Below are positions 33,440-45,300 of a stretch of 64,000 bases of DNA, one piece after another (the stretch's first letter is position 1; every line of letters begins with the position of its first letter). The notes under the pieces were generated by a model. That model was not told the origin of the DNA and made no database searches. It was given only the letters and a program-made list of their open reading frames with translations. Both the position numbers and the translations under genes were made by a program. The stretch is from Schistosoma haematobium (lineage: Eukaryota > Platyhelminthes > Trematoda > Strigeidida > Schistosomatidae), in the NCBI RefSeq assembly GCF_000699445.3, contig NC_067195.1, forward strand, positions 10,902,287-10,966,286, in the 5' to 3' direction.

Positions 33440-33985
33440 TTCAAACTGCAATAGAAATCCAAATATGAAAGAATATGCCTTTATATATTGTTGGTTTAAA
33501 ACAATTAGCCCCTTTGATAAATTTCGATAATGTAATGAGAAGACCAAGATTATCAGAACTGTGTGATATATTAGCGCAACACATTTCGAACAATCTGATC
33601 ACACATATACTTGTTAAGAACATTTAGATATAAAAAATAAAAGGTCAACTAGGCTGGAAACGGGGTAAGAGGAGATAAGGATAATGCTAAGAGTAATAAT
33701 AATAATGTGAACACAATTCAAAACCTGGATAATAAGTCAATATTATCAGGGTAGGTTTAAGGTAAGAACAGACGGTTTTTGAACACACAAAGGGGGTTTG
33801 AATTTTTGTATGGCTAAGGCCTCAATAAACCTTAGTATACGCCCTTTTGCGCTTTCATAAAACACCACAAAAGCCGAGTTTAGATCAATCTTATGACCTG
33901 TTTCAATTATATGTTTAGCAATAGAGGACGATGGATGTTTATCCTCTGCTCTTAGTGGGTCACTTGATTGTATTTGTTTCTGCAA
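33440..33985 (-). mobile_element. PLE fragment, GIY-YIG end plus 3' tail (left half of a head-to-head pair)
   Basis: The minus strand from 33985 encodes AEDKHPSSSIAKHIIETGHK and ALAIQKFKPPLCVQK, ending LNLP near 33746, and then the full 3' tail down to about 33440 (CTCCTCTTACCCCGTTTCC, TGATCAGATTGTTCGAAATG). It is the same subfamily as 10286-10574. Confidence 0.8.
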
Positions 33986-34235
33986 CCTACCTTAAACCTA
34001 CCCTGGTAATATTGACTTATTATCCAGTGTGATTTGTTTTCACATTATTATTATTACTCTTATCATTATCCTTATCTCCTCTTACCCCGTTTCCAGTCTA
34101 GTTGACTTTTTATTTTTATATATAAATGCTCTTAACAAGTCTATGTGTGATCAGATTGTTCGAAATGTATTGCACTAATATATTACATAGTTCTGATAAT
34201 CTTCGTCTTCATATACATTATCGAAATATTGTTAG
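33986..34235 (+). mobile_element. PLE 3' fragment (right half of the head-to-head pair)
   Basis: It starts abruptly at AACCTACCTTAAACCTACCC, the last codons of the nuclease frame, and runs through the 3' tail to about 34235. It is the uninterrupted version of the site that CR1 copy B split at 10574/15070. Confidence 0.8.
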
Positions 34236-34773
34236 TTGTAGATCACTGAAAAGATTACTGGAGTGAATCAAATCCCAGTTCGACGTGATCATATGGAGAG
34301 TAAGATTTTCTACGTATTACAAAAACATTAAAATATCATACTTGTTAGTGACAATTTAAATATATTTTGTTATTCAGAAAAAAATTCATTTGTAAAACTA
34401 ATAATTCTCTGGTGAATTCTATATACGATAAGAAATAAAGGTTGATAACAATCATTCTCAACAGCGCTGTTAACGTAAATAAATTTAACTAACAAATTAT
34501 TTTATTATCTTCAGAAAATGCCATGGACAAATTGGGTTCGACTTTTGGGGTATATAGGAGATTCAAGATATTTGGAGAAAGATTCATCTTTTGATAGCAT
34601 TTACGAGATTATGTTCTGCATCCTAAGGGGTTTAAACTTTAATTTGTAGAGCCTTCCGGTGTTTGCAATGTTTGGTAAGAAATATGTGCTCAAGAACACT
34701 TCATTATATCCCATCCTTTACTACTGCCCTGATTTTGTCGAATTCTGTTCTTACATTTTCTAAACTGTTTTCA

Positions 34774-34833
<60 letters not shown>

Positions 34834-35781
34834 TTTCAGTGAGAATTCTTCACCATCATTCGTACTACACGCTTTTTTCTGAAGCTCCAGGTTGCTCACA
34901 TTTATGTTTTGCTTACGATGATGATTATAATTTTCTCATGTTTCATAAATCCCTTATTCCATAGATATTTGCTTAGAACTATGCAATTTTCCGGTAACAA
35001 CTCACTATACTAATATTCTAACAAATATAATTTATATATATTAGTTGTAGAAACAAACTAGGTGAAACTAGTTCCTATACTGAACCAGTTGTCCTATTTA
35101 TAACTCACTCTGGTTACTGTTACTTTACTGTACCATACCTTCATACACCTGGCCGCACGACTTCACCCTAGGATCTATAGTTGGCTACTAGATACATTAT
35201 AATATAGAACCTTAAGAAATGAGTATTCCAACTAATGTAGCTTACTTATGCTATCATGATAAATCAGCACGACCGCGGAACGAACTTAGCAGCTATGGTT
35301 GGTATTTTAGAAAGCCGATTCGAACCAATCTTACACTAAATATTCAACTAGGAATTTAACAACTTTGTGGCTAAAGTACATGTTTGTCAGACACTCAGTT
35401 ACATAATCCGGATAGTTTTGTGACTATTGGCATGATCTTTAGAGGAAATGTTAAACATAATGAAGAACAAAATGATACAAAACAACAAAGACGTTTGAAG
35501 GTATAAAATAACGAAGATGTATCAGCTTGTTGAATTATACCGCTTGTCTTTGACAATTTATATGTTCTATCCTACAGATCTGATTCAAAAAACCTAAGTC
35601 ATTCAAGAAGGTTGATTCAAAATCTGAGGACTTCAAAATTTACAGGAATACTGTTTAAATCATTTAGCTACCAAAATTATTGCTCAAATGAGAGTATAAA
35701 ACTAATATCAAATGGAGGAAATATAACTTTCTAAATAAATTCAAGCAATTTTGTTTTGTATATTTAATGTCATCAGTCATT
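34236..35781. other. Intergenic, downstream of the WD-repeat gene
   Basis: AT-rich; contains the (ATT)n run at 34773-34829 and no recognised gene. Confidence 0.5.
34773..34829. repeat. (ATT)n microsatellite
   Basis: Uninterrupted ATT trinucleotide run of about 19 units. Confidence 0.95.
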
Positions 35782-36396
35782 CTATGGGGTTAACATGAAT
35801 TCAGTTGATAAATCATCTGAAATACGAAAAGAATTTTTAGTTAGCATCTCACGTTCTTCTTCCCCATAGTCATCACCATCATGTTCTATTTTTTCATAAG
35901 GTAACTTTAAACATAAATGTGGTAATTTCCTTTGTTTCATGGGTAAAGGTAGTAGACATGACGACATTATTGGTATGAACCAATGTACTACTGAATTCGA
36001 TCTTTTCTCTTCATCATAAATTAGTGAACATAGGAATTTATGATAATTGTCTAAATCTTTACTATCCATTTCATTGATAACGCAAGGTATAATATGTTTT
36101 GAAATATTTCGTTTCTTTGAATTAGTTACATTCACTTGTAGTGTTTCAATTTCTGAAAGCTTTTGTTTTAAAGTTTCTTTAAAAGGTTGATGTCTATCAA
36201 ATGGTAAAATATTACATTCTGTTGGTTTTATGTGTATTTTTGGTGGGAAATGTCCTGTTAATGCATTTTTATATGATATCCATGGTTGTGCATATGAAGG
36301 TTGAGTTGGATCACGTAAACTTTGACTTTTCATAATATCTCCATGTTTTGTTTGTTGTACATTATTAATCCATGGTTGAAGAATATTCTTTGTTTT
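35782..36396 (-). CDS. WD-repeat gene, last exon
   Basis: The acceptor is ATCTAACAG on the minus strand. It reads [20 protein letters not shown] and so on to FMLTP and the stop at 35784-35782. Acidic stretch [11 protein letters not shown] near the end. A possible ATTAAA polyadenylation signal lies at 35768-35763, very close to the stop. Confidence 0.75.
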   Translation of the reverse strand, partial: KTKNILQPWINNVQQTKHGDIMKSQSLRDPTQPSYAQPWISYKNALTGHFPPKIHIKPTECNILPFDRHQPFKETLKQKLSEIETLQVNVTNSKKRNISKHIIPCVINEMDSKDLDNYHKFLCSLIYDEEKRSNSVVHWFIPIMSSCLLPLPMKQRKLPHLCLKLPYEKIEHDGDDYGEEEREMLTKNSFRISDDLSTEFMLTP

Positions 36397-39300
36397 CTGT
36401 TAGATAAAAGGATGAGATTTAAACAAAGAAGTTTTTAAAGTTTATTCACGTCACTGTTTTTAATCGTGGTGAAAAAAAGAGAAATATCGATTTTAACGAA
36501 TGGGTTGGCAAATGATCATCAAAGAAGATATCTTTTTTACTCCTGATCAAACTATATCAATAAATAGTACCATGTGCCAGTAGACTGAATGATAACAAAG
36601 TGAATCACATTTACTAGTAAACATCAAAAGCTTGAAAACTTTAACTCTAGATATTCTTTTCTTTTCTTTTGGAGGTTAATCTTATTAATGAAGGGTTAAA
36701 TTATACAAGTTTGGTTGGTATTATAGTGAGTACCACTAGTTTCGAACTATTATTTGTGTCATAAGGTATGGTAAGACAGTCGAAGAGCTGAATTTCTAAA
36801 TCATATGAGAAGTTAATTGTACGATATTATTTCGGTAGATATTTCTTCATCATTGGCTTATGTCAATGTTATTGGGTTTCATTTTTATAATCATAGAAAA
36901 CTACAAGGGTTTTGGGAAGATGCGTAATATTATCTGAATAACTTTTCAACTAACTTCACCTTGATTCAGTGACAAAGTTACTTCCAAGAATTACAGATAT
37001 CTTGATTACATTTCGACATTTGAATCGTTCAGTAGAAACTCCGTGATTGATATTTTTTATTTTATCTGATCTGGAACCTAATAGCTCTCCTTAAGTATAA
37101 GATTTTACCTGTTTTGCTGTTGACTTGACTGTTCCAACAAGTGAAAGATTTCTCAATGACATATCGACAAGTTTCTATCCGCAGTCAACAAATGAACATT
37201 TGTTAGTGAAGCTACTAGTTTCAGTTATGTAACACGAATAGAATGATCACTATTTCTCATTGAGAATAATTGATAGTAACAACTTTTGAATGTTGACAAA
37301 TTGGATATCTTCTGACTCGATTTACTCTCAATGAAGTGATTACTTGTTAGTCATAATGTATCATCAGTTGTCTGTATTTGACATTATTTGGTAGAGTATC
37401 TTTTGACTAAGTTGATAACTAGTATCAATTTCGATTTCATAATTATGTCGAATATATGGTTTTCTTTCGGATACTTTTTTCATTTCCTCTTTCTGTTTAA
37501 AAATTCGCGTTTATTTTGTAGTTTCCATCATAGAATTCAGGAAGCATTGGACAGCTGTTTCGCCACCATATGGGACACTTAAGGAGTACACATCTGATAT
37601 GACAAGATTTCTCCTTATCTTTACTTACGTTTTTAACTCAATGTGATGATTACTCAGTGTGATATTTGTTTTATTTTAAGTGTAATGTTTATTCAAGACA
37701 TTTTTTGTATTAATTTATCGTGAAATTCGTTCAGCATGAAGTGTAGCTCGGGTTTTTGTAGAAAATGCATTTCTCCTGAGTACGGTAATTGTCAACTAAT
37801 AATCATGTATTAGTAAAATCAACATATAAATGAATGTACTCGTGTATCAATTTGATTTATTCTAAAGGTAAAATAAATACTTATCACCAGCCTTGGTGTT
37901 CTCACTATGCTTCCTTGGATTCGGGGTTTCATCACTAATCACAAATCAGTTAGGCATTCAGCAGGCAGAAATAACACCGTCTACGACCGTACCAGCGATT
38001 CAACTTAAGATCCTCAGATCTCGCTGTGAACGCTTAACCTCTAGACCACTGAGTCGGCAACCAATAGTCTACATATGTAATCTTAATTAATTTACTACCT
38101 TGCGTAATTATCTTCTAACGTTGTCAGTGGATAACTGTCAGAGATCCATGATGCTGAGGAGTTACATATTGGGACGGAAAAATTGTCCAGTGCTTCCTGG
38201 TTCCACTCGTTGCCTAACTAGGGTTAAATTATGACGTAAAATATAAAATTCAAGAATCTCTACGAGCTCCACACACTATGGAAATTACCGGTATTCCAAC
38301 ATGTTTTGCAATAAGACATTTTTATGTAAAATATCCGATTGATCGACAATTCAAATCTACGAGGTTGCAGGAAAATCATTGAGTAATATGTTTTGAGATT
38401 GTCGTTGTCAATCGTGAAAGGTCCTCGTATATAAGTATGAGGTTGTGGAGATTGTTAAACTGCATTTAAATCATGAACCTATCTAAGTTTACCACCATTG
38501 AAAACTTGAAAGTATTGAACGGCGGGCTCATCTGAGTATGGAACTTCTCAGCAGTGAGTATCTACGATCCAGTACGTGGGAATAGAACCCAGAGCCTTCA
38601 GGCTTGTTCGTGGACGCGCAACATTTAGACCACTGAGCCGACACCCAACGGTGTTAATGTTTAAACTTAATCCATTCACAAAATTGCGTGACCATCTTCT
38701 ATTATCTTCGGTGGGCAACTGCATCACACTTGGCATAGATTAGCTCCATTGGTTGCAGATTCTCACTAGAACCTAGGAAATTCCCTCTCGAAGCTAGTCA
38801 CTATTAAGCACATTTATCTCAACTATATTCAACAGTGTGACCAGTATTATATTTTAAAACGGAATAAATAGAACGATTTCAAAGCTTATTCAGCATCGTG
38901 TAGGTAGGAAAATGAAACATCACTTATGAGAATTTGAGAATATAGACAAAATGTTTGAATAAACTAAAATGATATGACAAATTTAGGATAATTACTCATC
39001 GAGTGTCTGGCTATTTCTTTTTTGATTAATCTTCTATAATATTGTAAACAAATCTGGATATCTGCATTTGAATATGAGCCATGTCATTCTAAGTAATACA
39101 CCACTGATTTCTACTCTTCAGTGAGTCCCAGTTTAAAATACTGAAGACATTATAATGCACGAACACTATTCAAGGTGGTTGATTAATTTGAGGAACCATC
39201 TTAGTAGATCCAAGTTTCACTAACCAATTCATCATGCTAACTTCTCTCCCAACTGTTATTAGTCCATCACAGATGAAATACATCTCGAAAACCATCAGTA

Positions 39301-42300
39301 AAATAGATTTTGCATGCTTTCATCAGACAAGTAATTCAGCCTTGTAGTTTCAATGAAGTTACTGTATCAGTAGACAATGAATCGTAAGTGTGATTTGGTT
39401 AGTGCTCCTTGTGTTGAACTTTAGGATCTGACTTCTTCCTTCTGTATGTTGAGGCCTATCGTTACAGAATATGCTGCTTCACTGGCTGTCCTCACCTGCA
39501 TTTGTTGGTGTGTATGGGATAGAGGAGCTAGGTCATCTGGGTAGCGTAAATCGTGCAGCCACATCCGAGCTGTCCATTGTGTTCGGTGCTTCGCCTGAGA
39601 TGTGGAAGTCTTTATAACTCAGTCGACCAACAGAATGGGGAGAAGGTAAGAGAATGAGTGGCCTTTTCTGACACTGGTCTTCATTTGGAATGCATCTGCG
39701 AGTTGTTGAACTGCGATCCGTAATGTTGCGATGTGGTTTGTACACGATCGATCTTTACGGAATCCAACCTGTTGATCTCAGAGATGGCGTCTACTGAACC
39801 TTTCATTCGATTCAACAACATTCTGTTGAGAAGCTTCCCGGTACCGTTAGTAGTGTGATGCCACTGTAGTTGCCACATTTGCTCAGATCTCTCTTTTGTA
39901 TCTTGATGAGTCAGTCAGTCAGTTACAACGTCGGGCCAGGCATATACATGCATCGGTCCAAGTTGCCACATCTTATTAGCACATCAAGATGAACACTGGA
40001 TGCACCGAAGCAGTTAACTCAATAGTGATATATATAAAGGAAGGATTTTATGTAACGATATAGTACAGAAAGAAAGATGTGAAATAATTTTAATCTCATA
40101 GTTTAAAGGAAGACAGAGTGTGTATACACCTACGCCGTTGTGACCGATTCTCAGTTATGTCACCCAAAGTCTCCAACCATTGGTTACGATAGTCACGTGG
40201 ACCCCAACCAAGTAGTCTGCATCTAACAACATGGCTAGGATTAGAATTTAAAGACTTCAAGCACTGTCTCCACGTTTTGGTTTGGCCGCCACTAACTTTC
40301 TTCCAACCGTCCCCAATACCGGATAACATTGCACGTCGTGGTAATCGGTATTCAGGCATACGTAACACGTGGCCTAACCATCTCAGTCGATGAAGATTCA
40401 TAACCTCATCAACTGATTTACCATCATTCCCTAATACCCTGCGTCTAACCTCACTATTACTTACCCGGTGATCCCAGCAGACGCCAGCAATATTTCTAAG
40501 GCATCTGTGGTCAAATACTAACAGCTTACGAGTGTCTTCTACTCTTAATGGCCATGTTTCGCTGCCCTAAATTAAAACAGAACGGACTGCCGCGCAGTAT
40601 ACTCGTCTTTTTATTGATAGACGGATATCTCGCCTTCGCGATAGGTGACGTAAGTTGGCAAAAGCCAAACGAGCATTTCAAGTTCGTGCTGAGGTTTCGT
40701 CAGACACCAACCCATTAGGGCTGATTAGATTTCCAAGATAAGTGAAGTTGTCAACGCGTTCGCCTGCTTCACTCCCTATCCTTAGTTCAGGTGTTGACTT
40801 AGGCCAGTCCTGAAGCAAAAACTTGCATTTACAGGGGGAGAAGCGCATCCCAAATATTCTGGCGTTGTTTCTCAGTGCTACAAAAGACTGCATTTTATCA
40901 GCGTCTTCACCAAATAGGACTATATCATCTGCGTATTCGAAGTCTATAAGTGGACCTCCCGGTAGGAGATCAATGCCAAAAAGTTCAATCGACAAGAGCG
41001 TTATTTCCATCAGCATGTCTGTAATGAAATTAAACAAAAATGGAGAAAGTAGACAGCCTTGACGGATACCTCTTGAGGTTGGAGTTGCACATATAATGTG
41101 GCTGTAAATTCTAAGAAAATGAATTCGTTGAAAGATAGCTTCATCGATATAATTCCTATTTTTCTCAACGTCAACTATGTTAATGCTTATGTTACAAGAT
41201 AGATATAGTATATTGTCAAAAACTTTTTACTTAATAGTTAATGTACTTTAATACCAAGTATTAGATCACAGGTTCAACGTTAGCTTTACCTAACTTAGTT
41301 CTGTTATCTGGAAATAGTATTACCTGTCTTTAAAACTAAAGTGTAGTTCAAACACAGTGATATTAATATATACACTCGGTACATGAATTACACTAACTAA
41401 TGGAACATAGATTTAATGTACATAGTAAATAGGACTTACTACATGTCAGTTAATAGACATAACTTACACAACATTTACGTCTTTCAGTTACATGTGATTC
41501 ACCTAAACGTACAACACATCTTTCCAATTCATTCAATGGTGGTAATAGCATAACCACTTTATGCTGTTGAATATCATCATCTTTGTTAACATTTTTCATT
41601 TGAATGACAGTTTCTTTTTCAGTTTCATTAAGCTGTTGTTTCAATTTATCAAAATGTAATTGTTCTACTTTAGCTTGTTCACGTAATTTCAATAATCTTT
41701 GTTCATGACACCAATTAACAAATGTATTTAAAGCTTGTATACCATCACTTGTAATGAATTCTTCACGAAACTCATTGGTATTTTTTGACCATTTCACTTC
41801 TCTATTTATAGATTTAATTTTAGTCGCTGAATTATTTGTTGTATGTAGAATACTTTTTAATTGATTTCCAAGTTTGGAAGATTTATTCTGAATGAATTAT
41901 ACAAGGCAGAAATTCATTAATTATATGAAATAATAAGAAACTATTTAATGAATTTGAATAGCTTTAATATACGCTTTGTTAAAGATATAAGATTCTATGG
42001 ACTGGATATTTTAATCATTGTTGTAACATTAGAAAATTACTTAATTCGCAAACATCATGAGTTGACATATTCAAGTTATTGTTATTTTTGTGATAAATTT
42101 GTGTACCTTATTGATTCAAAGCGTTGTTTACTAGCGGAAAAAGAAACAAACTCTAACATGTAATTATTAATATGCAACATCTGCTGAATATCTTAGTGGC
42201 TATCATGACTCAATATCCGGGTTAAAAATATTGAATTTTAAAATAATTAGTAGTGGTTTCGAGTGTAGATGTCAATATTGTAGTATAAGTTTAACCAGCT

Positions 42301-45300
42301 AATAAGTTCTGAATAGGATGAAACGTGAATCCTCTATTTTACTAATAATCATAATGCCTTATTTAATTTTATAAATATCATAAACTATTAATGATTATCT
42401 GTAAACTATGAGAAATCCATACAAAATCATGTTCTGTTTTCTATCCAAAGGTTTTTATGAACACGAGAAAGTAACTTGATGAGAAAGGTTTGTAAACTTT
42501 TTTTCAGTTGTAAGCAAAATGATAATAAAACTATTAAAAGTGAATGAAAAATTATAATTAGTTGCATTCCTTGCAACTAACTTTAATGTGGACCATCTAA
42601 AGATAATAACCAATTGAACACTTTAATAGCTAATTTAATGACCAAGTTTTCTTGGGTCGATCTTTATGCATCAGATTTCATTTATATCTGTAGATCACTT
42701 GTAAGGAAATCATCAGTCACAAAGCTATATAGAGAGTTTGTGTAAATTGAGAAATAATTATACAATGTATTCTGCACCAAAACCCAAACAATTATTTGAT
42801 GGCAACTCGAACCGACGTACGCATGTTCCAGGTTCTACGTTACGTTTGACTAACCGACTGATATGTTTTAAATAATTCAGACGATTAAGATAGTCATATG
42901 TTATACTAAGGTAAGTCAGATCAAAATTCAGTCATGGTTCATATTTATACAATCAAACTATTAGAATCATTCAGATTTCTCATTTTGGTAATAACAGTCA
43001 TCTATGAAATCTATGAGGTAATTTATTTATCATAAACTTGCTTAATATTAAAGTATTTTAATGTTGAGTGGATACTTATCTCGGAAAATCTGATATTGAA
43101 ATGATTTTATTTAACGATGTTTGATTCAGATTTCCAATCAAACGCTATCTGACGTAGAAATAACTCCGCCTGTACATTTCTAGGGTTACTGCCGATTTCA
43201 AGCCTCGGTGAAAGACGAGGGTCGGGCATGAAGTCAGCATCCTTATCACTTAGAAAACAATCCTGCTAAAATACGCTAACAAGAAAAAACAAATAAGCCA
43301 TTTAAGCTCTGTCCTCCGAGTTGAAGAGGTCCATTCCTTATGATGATGCATCTTTAGGCTCAGAACCTCTTTACACGTTGAAGTTAATGCTTCTTTGATA
43401 CCTTTCCAGTTTTCCTCCATAGTAGTTTCTTCTTTCTTCAGTAGATCCTGTAAGACTTGAAACCTGTTGTTGAGAGTTATCTTGAATTTATTGAGTTTGT
43501 CAGTATCTCGAAGGAAGGCTGTATTGAACCTTTGTAGTGTTGTATTTCCAGTTGTCCAGTTCTTCTTTAGCTTCAGTTTTAAATTGATCACAACTAGGTA
43601 GTGATCTGAAGCCATGTCAGCTCCTCTCCTGCTTCTCACATCCTCCATTGTCCTTCTGAACCTTTTATTGATGCAAATATGATCTATTTGGTTCTCTGCG
43701 CTGTGGTCCGGTGAGATCCATGTAGCTTTGTGTATACGTTTGTGTGGAAATATTGTGCCGCCTATGACCAATTTGTTGAATGCACATAGATTTGCAAATC
43801 TTTCTCCATTTTCGTTTCTCTCTCCCAGTTCATGTCGTCTCATGATATCTTCATATCCGGTGTTGTCTATTCCGACTTTGGCGTTTAGATTTCCCATCAG
43901 AACAGTGAGGTCCTTTCTTGGACACTTCTCTATGATTGATTGCAGCCTCTCATAGAATTGGTCTTTAATGTCGTCGTTGCTATCATTGGTGGGTGCATAA
44001 CATTGGATAATATTCATTGTGATCCCCTCCTTCCTTGTTTTGAAGGATGCTTTGATGATTCTCGATCCGTGAGATTCCCATCCTACAAGTGCATTTTGTC
44101 CTACTTTGGACAGCATTAGAAAAACTACCTGCGTATGTGGAGCATTTTCTTCTTCGTGGCCGGAGTATAGTAGCATCTCTCCCGTATTTAGCTTTTGTTG
44201 TCCAGCTTGAGTCCCATGCATTTCGCTGATTTCCAGTACTGCCAAGTTGTATCTCCTCATTCCCGTTGTCATTTGACTGGTCTTCCCGATCTCTCACATT
44301 CTTCGGACGTCTCAGGTACCTATAAAAATTGTTGCTCTGGTTTTTAGAAGGGGCGTCGGCCTTGTGGCTTCCGAAGGAACTTGACTTTCACCATGAGGCG
44401 TTCTAGTTCTTCTGAATGAACACCTTCTAACTCCCAGGGCAGAGTTTAAATGGTTTGAATTATTTTTTTGGTCAGCATGTTTTAGCGAGTTAGTTTTCTA
44501 CGGGATGGGGCCACTAACGCCATCCCTAAACCTCCTCCTTTACCCAGGCTTGGGACCGGCAGTAAATCTAGAAGACCTACAGACGGAGTTATTTGCTAGG
44601 TAAGGTACTATAGAACTTTTATACTTTTGCTTGCGTGCATGGATTTTAATGTAATTACGTCTCGTTCTACCAGAAGATATACAAGGAGAAAGATAGAAGT
44701 GAAGGGGATGGTGATTTCTGATCACATAACACCTGCCAGTAGTTTGCATGACTTTAGATGCTTATCCACAACCATAATAATTATGACCTAGGAAGATTCA
44801 CCACACAACTTGCTAACTGCCTTCATCACTCTCCTCAATACAGCAAAGATTTTTCTAAAAAGCCCGGGAGAGAATGATGGAGAACAGTGAAGAATAATAG
44901 GTAATATGCAAGAATCGACAAAATGTAAGAGTAAATGACGAGTAATCCCAAGAGCACGGAGTCTCTTTATGTTGTAAGTCAGACGGACAACTTTCTTCGA
45001 TAACAATAAAACATGAGAAGACCAAGAAAGATCAGAGGAAAAAGTAACAACAAGATAATTGACCTTCGAAACTGTGGAGTGGAAAACAGTAGGATCAAAC
45101 AACATACCATCTGAAGCACTAAAGTCAGACATTGAAGTGACTTCAAAGATGCTTCACATCCTATTAAGAAAGATTTGGAAGAAAGAACAAGTGCAGACAG
45201 AATGGAAAGAAGGACACTTCATCAAGATACCAAAGAAGAGAAATCTGAGCAAATGTGGCAACTACAGTGGCATCACACTACTAACGGTACCGGGAAGCTT

